Shown piece after piece: positions 40,854-50,875 of a stretch of DNA of 64,000 bases. Source of the DNA: Tistlia sp040905785. Its GTDB lineage: Bacteria; Pseudomonadota; Alphaproteobacteria; Kiloniellales; DSM-21159. Within the stretch, counting starts at the first letter, position 1. Every line of letters starts with the position of its first letter. The DNA lies in assembly GCF_040905785.1 (NCBI RefSeq), contig NZ_JBBDQW010000069.1, positions 26,631 through 90,630 of the forward strand, in the 5' to 3' direction. The notes under the pieces are model-generated. The model did not search any database, was not told the DNA's origin, and saw nothing but the letters and a program-made list of their open reading frames with translations. Both the position numbers and the translations under genes were made by a program.

Positions 40854-41810
40854 ATGCGGGCCTTCGTGTTTCCCGGCCAGGGCAGCCAGGCCGTCGGCAT
40901 GGGCCGCGAGCTGGCCGAGGCCTTCCCGACCGCGCGCCTGGTCTTCGAGGAGGTCGACGACGCCCTGTCGCAGAAGCTCTCGCGGCTCATGTTCGAGGGC
41001 GACGAGCGCGACCTGACCCTGACCGAGAACGCCCAGCCCGCCCTGATGGCGGTCAGCCTCGCCGTGGTCCGCGTGCTGGAGCAGGAGGGCGGCTTCGAGC
41101 TCGCCGAGCGCGCGAGCTTCGTCGCCGGCCACTCCCTGGGCGAATACTCCGCGCTCTGCGCCGCCCGCTGCCTGGGCCTGGACGACACCGCCCGGCTGCT
41201 CAAGCGCCGCGGCCTGGCGATGCAGCGCGCGGTGCCGGTCGGCACCGGCGCCATGGCGGCACTGCTCGGCCTGGAGCTCGAGGCGGTGCGCGCGATCGCC
41301 GAGGCGGCCCGGACCGATCCCGAGACCGGCCTCGAGGAGGTCTGCGCGCCCGCCAACGACAACGCCCCCGGCCAGGTCGTGGTCTCGGGCCACAAGGACG
41401 CGGTCGACCGCGCCGTCGCCCTGGCCGCCGAGCAGGGCGCGCGGCGCTCGATCATCCTGCCGGTCTCCGCGCCCTTCCACTGCGCGCTGATGCAGCCGGC
41501 CGCTGACGAGATGGCCGAGGCGCTGGGCGAGGTCACCCTGGCGCCGCCGGCGGCGCCACTGATCAGCAACGTCACCGCCTCGCCGCAGAGCGATCCCGCG
41601 GCGATCCGGCGGCTGCTGGTCGAGCAGGTCACCGGGCTCGTGCGCTGGCGCGAGAGCGTCGCGGCGATGCGCGCGCTCGGCGTCGAGCAGCTCGTCGAGC
41701 TCGGTGCCGGCAAGGTGCTGACGGGCCTCGCGCGGCGCATCGACCGCGAGCTCTCGGCGGTGGCGATCGGCCAGCCCGCGGAAGTCGAGTCCTTCCTTAG
41801 GGCCGAGTGA
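40854..41810 (+). CDS. fabD: Malonyl-CoA:ACP transacylase
   Basis: A 318-residue FabD loading malonyl onto ACP. FPGQGSQAVGMG at the N-terminus, the nucleophilic serine in GHSLGEYSALC (near residue 94), ANDNAPGQVVVSG and the catalytic histidine in PVSAPFHCALM are present. Start at 40854 with GGAGCGAG upstream. First gene of fabD-fabG-acpP-fabF-mltG. Confidence 0.97.
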   Translation: MRAFVFPGQGSQAVGMGRELAEAFPTARLVFEEVDDALSQKLSRLMFEGDERDLTLTENAQPALMAVSLAVVRVLEQEGGFELAERASFVAGHSLGEYSALCAARCLGLDDTARLLKRRGLAMQRAVPVGTGAMAALLGLELEAVRAIAEAARTDPETGLEEVCAPANDNAPGQVVVSGHKDAVDRAVALAAEQGARRSIILPVSAPFHCALMQPAADEMAEALGEVTLAPPAAPLISNVTASPQSDPAAIRRLLVEQVTGLVRWRESVAAMRALGVEQLVELGAGKVLTGLARRIDRELSAVAIGQPAEVESFLRAE

Positions 41811-41842
41811 AGGCCTCTTTCATCCTGCCAACGGGAGCAGCC

Positions 41843-42583
41843 ATGATGTTCGATCTATCCGGCAAGACCGCCCTCATCACCGGCGCCTCGGGCGGCATCG
41901 GCGGGGCGATCGCCCGGGCCCTCCATGTCCAGGGCGCCTCGGTCGCCCTCTCGGGCACGCGCCAGGACGCCCTTGAGGCGGTCGCCGCCACGCTCGACGG
42001 GCGCACCGCCGTGCTGCCCTGCAGCCTGGCCGACGCCGAGGCGACGGCGGCGCTGCCCGGGCAGGTCGAGGAAGCCTTCGGCAGCCTCGATATCCTGATC
42101 AACAATGCCGGCCTGACCCGCGACACCCTGGCGCTCAGGATGAAGGACGAGCAGTGGGACGAGGTCCTGGCGATCAACCTGACCGCGGCCTTCCGGCTGT
42201 CCCGGGCCGCGCTCAAGGGCATGATGAAGCGGCGCTGGGGCCGGATCATCGGCATCACCTCGATCGTCGGCGTCACCGGCAACCCGGGGCAGGCCAACTA
42301 CGCCGCCTCCAAGGCCGGCATGATCGGCATGTCGAAGTCGCTGGCCGCCGAGGTCGCCTCGCGCGGCATCACCGTCAACTGCGTGGCGCCGGGCTTCATC
42401 GAGACGCCGATGACCGACGCGCTGGACGAAAAGCAGCACGAGAAGCTGCTGGCGGCGGTGCCGGCGGGCCGCCTCGGCACGCCCGACGACGTGGCGGCTG
42501 CCTGCGTTTATCTGGCCGCCCACGAAGCGGCCTACGTGACCGGCCAGACCTTGCACGTAAACGGCGGAATGGTCATGGTGTAG
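41843..42583 (+). CDS. fabG: 3-oxoacyl-ACP reductase
   Basis: A 246-residue SDR. TGASGGIGGAIA binds NADPH; NNAG, Ser in GITSIVGVTG and Tyr-x3-Lys in NYAASKAG form the active site. It reduces 3-ketoacyl-ACP in the fatty acid elongation cycle. ATG 41843 (MMFDLSG) has GGGAG upstream; the position after fabD and before acpP confirms it over other SDRs. Confidence 0.96.
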   Translation: MMFDLSGKTALITGASGGIGGAIARALHVQGASVALSGTRQDALEAVAATLDGRTAVLPCSLADAEATAALPGQVEEAFGSLDILINNAGLTRDTLALRMKDEQWDEVLAINLTAAFRLSRAALKGMMKRRWGRIIGITSIVGVTGNPGQANYAASKAGMIGMSKSLAAEVASRGITVNCVAPGFIETPMTDALDEKQHEKLLAAVPAGRLGTPDDVAAACVYLAAHEAAYVTGQTLHVNGGMVMV

Positions 42584-42785
42584 CGCGGATCCGCGCCGTG
42601 CAGGCCGGAAACCCGGCTGGCGGGGCAGGTGGCGTTGGCAAGGTGACAGACCTATGATATGAGGCGGCGCCTTTCGACGGCCCGGCCCGCCGGACCTCTC
42701 GGCCCGAGGCGCATGGACGCTCCCGGCCGGTCGCAGCGAGAACCGGTTTGCCTTTCAAGAAACGAGTGCGAAGGATCGAACGACC

Positions 42786-43019
42786 ATGAGCGATGTCGCG
42801 GAGCGCGTTAAGAAGATCGTGGTGGAGCACCTCGGCGTCGACGAAGCCAAGGTCACCGACGACGCCAAGTTCATCGACGACCTGGGCGCCGACAGCCTGG
42901 ACACCGTCGAGCTGGTGATGGCCTTCGAGGAGGAGTTCGGCTGCGAGATCCCGGACGACGTCGCGGAGAAGATCACCACGGTGAAGGACGCCATCGACTT
43001 CATTCAGGACGCGTCCTGA
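42786..43019 (+). CDS. acpP: Acyl carrier protein
   Basis: A 77-residue acidic four-helix protein. The phosphopantetheine serine is in DLGADSLDTVELVMAFEEEF. It carries growing acyl chains between FabD, FabG and FabF, whose genes flank it. The 202-bp gap before it probably holds its own promoter. Confidence 0.98.
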   Translation: MSDVAERVKKIVVEHLGVDEAKVTDDAKFIDDLGADSLDTVELVMAFEEEFGCEIPDDVAEKITTVKDAIDFIQDAS

Positions 43020-43059
43020 GGCGCCCGGGCGGCAGCCCGGCCTCGGAGGCCTTGCTGAC

Positions 43060-44325
43060 ATGAGACGTGTCGTCATCACCGGCCTCGGACTCGTTACGCC
43101 GCTTGCAACGGGAGTCGAGCAGACTTGGCAGCGCCTGCTCGCGGGCGAGTCGGGCATCCGGGCGATCCAGAACTTCGACGTCTCGGACCTGGCCTCGAAG
43201 ATCGCCGGCCAGCCGCCCCAGGGCGAGACCTCGGAAGGCGGCTTCAACGCCGACGACTGGGTCTCGATCAAGGACCAGCGCAAGGTCGACCGCTTCATCG
43301 TCTACGGCATGGCGGCGGCGCAGCAGGCGATCGAGGACGCCGGCTGGACGCCGCAGGACGAGGAGGGGCTGGAGCGCACCGGCGTGCTGATGGGCTCGGG
43401 CATCGGCGGCCTCGAGACGATCTGCGAGGGCGCGGTGACCGTCCACGAGCGCGGCCCCCGGCGGCTCTCGCCCTTCTTCATTCCGGCGGCCCTGATCAAC
43501 CTGCTGGCCGGCCAGGTCTCGATCCGCTACGGCTTCCGCGGCCCGAACCACGCCGTCGTGACGGCCTGCTCGACCGGAACCCACGCGATCGGCGACGCAG
43601 CCCGCCTGATCCAGTGGGACGACGCCGACGTGATGGTCGCCGGCGGCGCCGAGGCCGCGGTCGGCCGCATCGGCATCGCCGGCTTCGCCGCTTCGCGCGC
43701 GCTCTCGACCGCCTACAACGACAGGCCCGACAAGGCCTCGCGCCCCTGGGACCGCGGCCGTGACGGCTTCGTCATGGGCGAGGGCGCCGGCGCCGTCGTG
43801 CTCGAGGAGTACGAGCACGCCAAGAAGCGCGGCGCGACGATCTATGCCGAGATTGTCGGCTACGGCCTGTCCGGCGACGCCTACCACATCACCGCGCCGC
43901 CCCTGGACGGCAGCGGCGGCTTCCGCGCCATGCGCGCGGCGCTCAAGCGCGCCGGGCTCGAGCCCGGGGGGATCGATTACATCAACGCCCACGGCACCTC
44001 GACGCCGGTCGGCGACGAGATCGAGCTGGGCGCGGTGCGCCGCCTGTTCGGCGACGACGTCTCGGGCCTGTCGATGTCCTCGACGAAGTCCGCGATCGGC
44101 CACCTGCTGGGTGCCGCCGGCGCCGTCGAGGCGATCTTCTGCATCCTGGCGATCCGCGATTCGGTGGTGCCGCCGACGCTCAACCTCGACGACCCCTGTG
44201 CCGGCGCCGAGGGCGTCGACCTGGTCCCGCACCAGGCCAAGGAGCGCAAGGTCCGCCGCGCGCTGTCCAACTCCTTCGGCTTCGGCGGCACCAACGCCAG
44301 CCTGGTGCTGGCCGCCGTCGACTAG
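43060..44325 (+). CDS. fabF: 3-oxoacyl-ACP synthase II
   Basis: A 421-residue condensing enzyme with Cys in TACSTGTHA, His in NAHGTSTPVGD and His in GHLLGAAGAVEA, plus the C-terminal FGFGGTNASLVL. It condenses malonyl-ACP with acyl-ACP during elongation. It follows acpP by 40 bases; mltG starts 16 bases after it. Confidence 0.97.
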   Translation: MRRVVITGLGLVTPLATGVEQTWQRLLAGESGIRAIQNFDVSDLASKIAGQPPQGETSEGGFNADDWVSIKDQRKVDRFIVYGMAAAQQAIEDAGWTPQDEEGLERTGVLMGSGIGGLETICEGAVTVHERGPRRLSPFFIPAALINLLAGQVSIRYGFRGPNHAVVTACSTGTHAIGDAARLIQWDDADVMVAGGAEAAVGRIGIAGFAASRALSTAYNDRPDKASRPWDRGRDGFVMGEGAGAVVLEEYEHAKKRGATIYAEIVGYGLSGDAYHITAPPLDGSGGFRAMRAALKRAGLEPGGIDYINAHGTSTPVGDEIELGAVRRLFGDDVSGLSMSSTKSAIGHLLGAAGAVEAIFCILAIRDSVVPPTLNLDDPCAGAEGVDLVPHQAKERKVRRALSNSFGFGGTNASLVLAAVD

Positions 44326-44341
44326 TCGGCCGGGGCTCGCC

Positions 44342-45325
44342 GTGCGCCGGCTGCTGACCACCCTTCTGGTGCTGATCGCGCTGACCGGCGCGGGCCTCTA
44401 CCTCGGCTACCAGTGGGCCCTGGAGCGCTACCGGGAGCCCGGGCCACTGGCCCAGGAGACCCGCGTGGTGATCCGCCAGGGCAGCGGCCTCGAGGCCATC
44501 TCGCGCGAGCTCGAGGCCGCCGGCGTCATCGCCGACGCCGATCACTTCCGCATCGCCGCCAGGGCGACCGAGCAGGCCCGGCGCCTGAAGGCCGGCGAGT
44601 ACGCCTTCACCCCCGGCATCTCGCTGAAGGAGACGCTCGATCTCCTCGAGTCGGGCAAGACCGTGGTGCGCCGCCTGACCGTGCCCGAGGGCCTGACCTC
44701 GGTCGAGGTCGTCGCCCTGCTGGGCGAGGCGGAGGGCCTGACCGGCGAGCTGGCCGAGGTTCCGCCGGAAGGCAGCCTGCTGCCGGAGACCTATCACTAC
44801 AGCTGGGGCGAGAGCCGCCAGGGCCTCCTGCAGCGCATGCAGGCCGACTTCGAGAAGGCGCTCGAGGAGCTCTGGCGCCAGCGCGCCGAGGACCTGCCGA
44901 TCGAGACGCCCCAGGAGGCGGTCGTGCTGGCCTCCATCGTCGAGAAGGAGACCGGGGTCGCCGAGGAGCGGCCGCTGGTTGCCAGCGTCTTCGTCAATCG
45001 CCTGCGCAAGGGCATGCCGCTGCAGTCGGATCCGACGGTGAGCTACGCCCTGACCGAGGGGCGCGCGCCGCTCGGCCGCGAGCTGACCCGCGCCGACTGG
45101 CTGTTCGAGAGCCCCTACAACACCTACCGCCAGAAGGGGCTGCCGCCGGGGCCGATCGCCAACCCCGGCCGCAGCGCCCTGGCCGCCGTGCTCGACCCGG
45201 CCGACAGCGGCTTCCTCTACTTCGTCGCCGACGGCAGCGGCGGCCATGCCTTCGCGAGCAGCCTCGCCGAGCACAACCGCAACGTCGCCAACTGGCGACG
45301 GGTCAAGCGCGACGCCAGCCGGTAG
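44342..45325 (+). CDS. mltG: Endolytic transglycosylase MltG
   Basis: A 327-residue membrane-anchored protein. GTG 44342 gives VRRLLTTLLVLIALTG as the membrane anchor. The LysM-like region (VVIRQGSGLEAISREL) and the YceG catalytic domain follow, with the catalytic glutamate in SIVEKETGV and the family motif YNTYRQKGLPPGPIANPG. It cleaves nascent peptidoglycan strands and sets glycan length. Placement after fabF is common in proteobacteria. The frame opens upstream inside fabF; the GTG is chosen by homology. Confidence 0.94.
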   Translation: MRRLLTTLLVLIALTGAGLYLGYQWALERYREPGPLAQETRVVIRQGSGLEAISRELEAAGVIADADHFRIAARATEQARRLKAGEYAFTPGISLKETLDLLESGKTVVRRLTVPEGLTSVEVVALLGEAEGLTGELAEVPPEGSLLPETYHYSWGESRQGLLQRMQADFEKALEELWRQRAEDLPIETPQEAVVLASIVEKETGVAEERPLVASVFVNRLRKGMPLQSDPTVSYALTEGRAPLGRELTRADWLFESPYNTYRQKGLPPGPIANPGRSALAAVLDPADSGFLYFVADGSGGHAFASSLAEHNRNVANWRRVKRDASR

Positions 45326-45456
45326 CGACCGGGCGCCGACGCCGCCTTCGGGGCGATCCACCCCATTTTGCTCATCTTTCCGATCGTCGTGCTGGCGCCT
45401 TGGCGTTCGGGCTGCTCGGGCGCCGGCCGACGCTGACGCACCGCTCGGGACAGCGC

Positions 45457-45572
45457 CTTCACGCCCCTCGACAGGCTCGGGACGAAGCGATCTTCGGTGC
45501 GCCTTCGGCGCGGCAGCCGATTCGGCCCGCTCCCACAGTTGCTTCGTCCCGAGCCTGTCGAGGGGCGTGAAG
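45457..45572. repeat. Diverged REP-like inverted pair (CTCGACAGGCTCGGGACGAA)
   Basis: The arms at 45457-45488 and 45541-45572 are perfect 32-bp inverted copies around a 52-bp loop. The core CTCGACAGGCTCGGGACGAA resembles the GGTTCGACAGGCTCACCATG family but with a different right half. It lies between the convergent mltG and GntR genes and might act as a transcription end. Confidence 0.85.
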
Positions 45573-45605
45573 CCTGTTCCGCTATGCGCGAGCACAGTAG
45601 CCGGC

Positions 45606-46391
45606 TCAGGCGAAGTAGTCGGGGTACTCCACCTTGAGGTCGTCGAGCCGCTGCAGCGTGCCGGAGAGGTGGCCGCGCATCGCGAGGTGGGCCTGCTCGA
45701 CCCGGGAGGCGAGGAGCGCCTCGAGAATCTCCCGGTGGTCGGCCAGCACCTGTTGCATCTTGCCCTCGTTCGGCAGATGCAGGTGGAAGCGCCTGACCCG
45801 GTCGAGCTGCCCGCTGCGCTCGTCGATCAGGTCGTGCAGGCCGGGCTTGTCCGCCGCGACGAAGAGCTGACGATGGAATTCCTTGTCGAACCGGATGAAG
45901 GACTCGAAGTCGCCCTGGCCGCGGGCGATCTCGATCTGCCGCTCGAGCGCCGCGCGGGCCGGCGCCAGGATCGCCTTGTCCGGCGCGGCGGCGAGCAGGG
46001 CGGCGATCTCGACCTCGACGGCGGCGCGCAGGAACTGGGTCTCGCGCACGACCCGGGTATCGATGCGGGTGACCAGGGTGCGCGACTGCGGATAGATCTC
46101 GACCAGCCCCTCGCGCTCGAGCTTGAGCAGGGCGTCGCGCAGCGGCGTCTGGCTGATGCCGTAGTGGTCCGACAGCTCGCCCCGCGACAGGCTCTGGTTC
46201 GGCGGCAGCTCCAGCGAGACGATGCGCTCGCGCAGGTCGGCGTAGATCTGCTCGGCGAGGGGCAGGCGGCGGGCGAAGGCCCAGCGCTTGGGACCGCCTG
46301 CGTCGCGCCCGCCCGAGTCGCGCCCCTCGGCGTCGCTTCCGCCGGGTTCGCCGCCGGGTTCGCCTGGCTCCTCGTCCTGGATGCCCGCCAT
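45606..46391 (-). CDS. GntR family regulator with FCD domain
   Basis: About 261 residues. The winged helix (LAEQIYADLRERIVSLEL, SDHYGISQTPLRDALLKLE) follows a 40-residue Gly/Asp/Glu-rich N-terminus. The FCD domain keeps Asp-x3-His in FDKEFHRQLF and the later histidines in ADHREIL and RGHLSG, so it should bind a metal and a carboxylate effector. ATG 46391 is preferred over a TTG 33 bases upstream. It faces the dehydratase gene and probably controls it through the AT-rich palindrome between them. Confidence 0.88.
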   Translation of the reverse strand: MAGIQDEEPGEPGGEPGGSDAEGRDSGGRDAGGPKRWAFARRLPLAEQIYADLRERIVSLELPPNQSLSRGELSDHYGISQTPLRDALLKLEREGLVEIYPQSRTLVTRIDTRVVRETQFLRAAVEVEIAALLAAAPDKAILAPARAALERQIEIARGQGDFESFIRFDKEFHRQLFVAADKPGLHDLIDERSGQLDRVRRFHLHLPNEGKMQQVLADHREILEALLASRVEQAHLAMRGHLSGTLQRLDDLKVEYPDYFA

Positions 46392-46444
46392 GACTCTCGC
46401 GCGCTCGGTCGCCGCAGGCGACAAGGTCCTTGCCTGAAAAAGAC

Positions 46445-46454
46445 TAATATATTA
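46445..46454. promoter_or_regulatory. AT-rich palindrome, candidate GntR operator
   Basis: TAATATATTA is a perfect 10-bp palindrome in the 113-bp gap between the divergent regulator and dehydratase genes, and an unusually AT-rich patch for this genome. Confidence 0.5.
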
Positions 46455-46504
46455 ATCGATCAGACTCTGTCCACTGTGGCGAGCACCCCGGCGATGAGCA
46501 GGAC

Positions 46505-48250
<1,746 letters not shown>

Positions 48251-48265
48251 GCGGGAGAAGAGGCC

Positions 48266-48991
48266 TTGAGCGACCATCCCCTGAAGCCGGAGACGCGCGA
48301 CCGCCTGGCCGGCGTCTCGACGGCGACCCTGACGACGGCGCTCTACAAGCGCGGCCTGCGCAACCAGTTCCTCCAGGACGTCCGGCCGGTCGCGCCCAAG
48401 GGCCGCAACATGGTCGGCCCGGCCTTCACCCTGCGCTACATCCCGGCGCGCGAGGACCGCAACCCGCTGAGTGTCTTCCAGGACCCCGCTCACCCCCAGC
48501 GCGTCGCCATCGAGCGCTGCCCGGAGGGCGCGATCCTGGTCATCGACAGCCGTCGGGACGCGCGCGCCGCCTCGGCCGGCTCGATCCTGGTCTCGCGCCT
48601 GATGGTGCGCGGCGTCGCCGGGGTCGTCACCGACGGCGGCTTCCGCGATTCGCCGGAGATCGGGGCCCTGGCGATCCCGGCCTATCACCAGCGGCCCTCC
48701 GCGCCGACCAACCTGACCCTGCACGAGGCCGTCGACCTCGACCTGCCGATCGCCTGCGCCGGCGTCGCGGTCTTTCCCGGCGACATCCTGGTCGGCGACG
48801 ACGAGGGCGTGGTCGTGCTGCCCGCGCACCTTGCCGACGAGCTCGCCGAGGAGGCGGTCGAGATGACCGTCTTCGAGGACTTCGTCACCGAGCAGGTGCT
48901 GGCCGGCCGCTCGATCGTCGGCCTCTACCCGGCGACCCAGGACCGCACGAAGGCCGACTTCGCCGCCTGGCGGCAGCAGAAGGGGCGATAG
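48266..48991 (+). CDS. RraA/dimethylmenaquinone methyltransferase-fold protein
   Basis: A 241-residue protein starting at TTG 48266 behind GGGAGAAGAGG. LSTATLTTALYK-like N-terminus, IERCPEGAILVID and RGVAGVVTDGGFRDSPE show the RraA fold, which includes class II pyruvate aldolases and the RNase E regulator RraA. The aldolase motif Asp-x20-Arg-Asp is incomplete: the Arg-Asp is present, but a serine (ASAGSILV) stands where the metal-binding aspartate is expected. Position 15 bases after the dehydratase suggests a role on its 2-keto-3-deoxy product. RNA regulation is unlikely here. Confidence 0.82.
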   Translation: MSDHPLKPETRDRLAGVSTATLTTALYKRGLRNQFLQDVRPVAPKGRNMVGPAFTLRYIPAREDRNPLSVFQDPAHPQRVAIERCPEGAILVIDSRRDARAASAGSILVSRLMVRGVAGVVTDGGFRDSPEIGALAIPAYHQRPSAPTNLTLHEAVDLDLPIACAGVAVFPGDILVGDDEGVVVLPAHLADELAEEAVEMTVFEDFVTEQVLAGRSIVGLYPATQDRTKADFAAWRQQKGR

Positions 48992-49001
48992 GCGGGCTCT
49001 C

Positions 49002-49778
49002 CTATTCCTTCGCCGGCAGCCGGCTCAGGAGCGGGTCGGTCCAGGCCGGCGGCAGGGTGCCGGCGAGCCAGGCGCCGAAGGCGGTCGGCCAGGGAAAGGC
49101 GATGCGGGCACGGTCGCGCGCTAGGCCGCGGCGGATGATCCGCGCGGCCTTCTCGGGGCTCATCAGGAAGGGCATGGGGAAGCGGTTGACGGCGGTCATG
49201 GGTGTGGCGACGTAGCCCGGGCAGATCGTCGAGACGCCGATGCCGTCGCGCTGCAGCTGGCCGCGCAGCGCCTCGCCCCAGACCTTCACGAAGGCCTTGG
49301 AGGCGCAGTAGGCCGGCGCGCCGGGGAAGCCGCGGTAGCCGGCGACCGAGGAGACCAGGCCGAGCTGGCCGTGGCGGCGCCCGCGCATCGCCTCGAGCGC
49401 CGGCATCACGGTCTCGACCAGGCCGTCGATGTTGGTCGCCAGGATGCGCCGGGTCTGCTCGGCGCTCTCGAAGCCGGTCCTGCCGGTGCCGGCCGAGGTG
49501 CCGGCGTTGGCGAGCACGAGGTCGAGCGGGTGGCGCGCCTCGGCGGCGGCGATCCAGGCGTGCAGGGCGGGCCGGTCGGTGACGTCGAGCGGCTCGGCGA
49601 GCACCTCGGCGCCGCGCTCGCGGCAGGCGGCGGCGACGGCGGCGAGCCGCTCGGCATTGCGCCCGCTGAGCGCGAGCCGCCGGCCGGGCTCGGCGTAGTC
49701 GCGGGCCAGCGCGGCGCCGAGACCGCTCGAGGCGCCGGTGATCAGGACGTGGCGCGGGTTGGGGAAGCGTGCGGACAT
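49002..49778 (-). CDS. SDR family NAD(P)-dependent oxidoreductase
   Basis: A 258-residue short-chain dehydrogenase starting MSARFPNPRH. VLITGASSGLGAALARDY binds cofactor; LANAG, Ser in GLVSSVAGYRG and Tyr-x3-Lys in AYCASKAF form the active site. The C-terminal PWPTAFGAWLAGTLPP is hydrophobic, resembling the DltE/YqjQ-like subgroup. Substrate unknown. It converges with the RraA-like gene, 10 bases apart. Confidence 0.88.
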   Translation of the reverse strand: MSARFPNPRHVLITGASSGLGAALARDYAEPGRRLALSGRNAERLAAVAAACRERGAEVLAEPLDVTDRPALHAWIAAAEARHPLDLVLANAGTSAGTGRTGFESAEQTRRILATNIDGLVETVMPALEAMRGRRHGQLGLVSSVAGYRGFPGAPAYCASKAFVKVWGEALRGQLQRDGIGVSTICPGYVATPMTAVNRFPMPFLMSPEKAARIIRRGLARDRARIAFPWPTAFGAWLAGTLPPAWTDPLLSRLPAKE

Positions 49779-50072
49779 GGCGCCAGCCTCGCCCGCTCGA
49801 CCGGGCGAAGGCAAGGAGCGCAGGCGTCGCGCAAAAAAGTGGGGGTGGCGCGGAGGGACCCGCGCCACCCCCGGGGACAGAGAAGAGGTAAGGAGCGAGC
49901 CGGCACCTTTGGGGGGACAGAAGCGCCGGCCCTGGACGGCTTTCGGCCCCGGGGGAGAGGTCCTTGTCGCCGTCTTGAGAGGGATATGGTGTCGCGCCGG
50001 AACGGCGCCTCATCACGAGAACGCGACCGGCCGACCGGGCCGCACCCGGCGCGAACCCACCGGGAACGCGGG
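49779..50072. other. Intergenic region with terminator and possible untranslated RNA
   Basis: These 294 bases between the SDR and cobH, both leftward, contain no credible gene. A strong terminator (49833-49872) ends transcripts coming from the right. The 200 bases between it and cobH are not protein-coding and contain one more palindrome (GGCGCCGTTCCGGCGC on the minus strand, near 50000). Confidence 0.6.
49833..49872 (-). terminator. Rho-independent terminator, leftward
   Basis: GGGGGTGGCGCGG and CCGCGCCACCCCC pair perfectly over 13 bp around a 6-base loop, and on the minus strand the stem is followed by ACTTTTTT. It lies about 200 bases beyond the cobH stop. Confidence 0.88.
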
Positions 50073-50702
50073 CTACTCGGCCTCGCCGGCGAGGGCGTTG
50101 ACGGCCGCCGCGGCCATGGCGCTGCCGCCGCGCCGGCCGCGCAGGGTCAGGAAGGGCACGCCGCGGCTGTCGGCGGCCAGCGCCGCCTTGCTTTCCGCGG
50201 CGCCGACGAAGCCGACCGGCAGGCCGAGGATGGCGGCCGGCCGCGGCCAGCCGGCGTCGAGCAGCTCGAGCAGGCGAAAGAGAGCGGTCGGCGCGTTGCC
50301 GATCGCGACCAGCGCGCCCTCCAGGTCCGGCCGCCAGAGCTCCAGCGCCGCCGCCGTGCGGGTCGTGCCGAGGTGCTGCGCCAGCGCCGGCACCGAAGGC
50401 TCGGCCAGGGTGCAGAGCACCCGGTTGCCGCGCGGCAGGCGGCTGCGGGTGACGCCCTCCGCGACCATGCGGGCGTCGCAGAGCACCGGCGCGCCGGCCA
50501 GCAGCGCGGCGCGCCCTCTCGCGGCGAAGTCGGGCGAGCAGGCGACCTCCGCGGGCAGGTCGGTCATGCCGCAGGCGTGGATCATGCGCACGACCACCGT
50601 GGCCGTCTCGGCGTCGAAGCGCGAGAGGTCGGCTTCCTCGCGGATGATCGCGAAGGAGCGCGCGTAGATGGCCGCGCCGTCCTTGAGGTAGTCGTAGGCC
50701 AT
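50073..50702 (-). CDS. cobH: Precorrin-8X methylmutase
   Basis: A 209-residue CobH/CbiC protein. SFAIIREEADLSRF and the catalytic histidine in VVRMIHACGMTD are followed by CDARMVAEGV, AIGNAPTALFRLLE and GLPVGFVGAAESK, the family landmarks. It moves a methyl group from C11 to C12 to give hydrogenobyrinate in aerobic B12 synthesis. Start ATG 50702. No other cobalamin gene is near, so it is detached from its usual operon. Confidence 0.95.
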   Translation of the reverse strand: MAYDYLKDGAAIYARSFAIIREEADLSRFDAETATVVVRMIHACGMTDLPAEVACSPDFAARGRAALLAGAPVLCDARMVAEGVTRSRLPRGNRVLCTLAEPSVPALAQHLGTTRTAAALELWRPDLEGALVAIGNAPTALFRLLELLDAGWPRPAAILGLPVGFVGAAESKAALAADSRGVPFLTLRGRRGGSAMAAAAVNALAGEAE

Positions 50703-50875
50703 GGCCGCTCCCCGCTCGCGCTGCCGGTCATAGCGGCGGCCCGCACGGCCCCGCAACTGCAATCGGCCTACGGAAGCACCACGCCGCAACCCGCCGCCGC
50801 AGCGCCTTGTTCGCCAGGGGGACAGCCGATAGAGTGCCGCTCCCTCCCGTCGAGCCGCCGAAAGAACCCGTCACC

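Noticed and set aside
48266..48991. True RraA, regulator of RNase E
   Set aside because: The protein is longer, carries a TDGGFRD aldolase-like segment and is coupled to a sugar-acid dehydratase, which favours a metabolic role.
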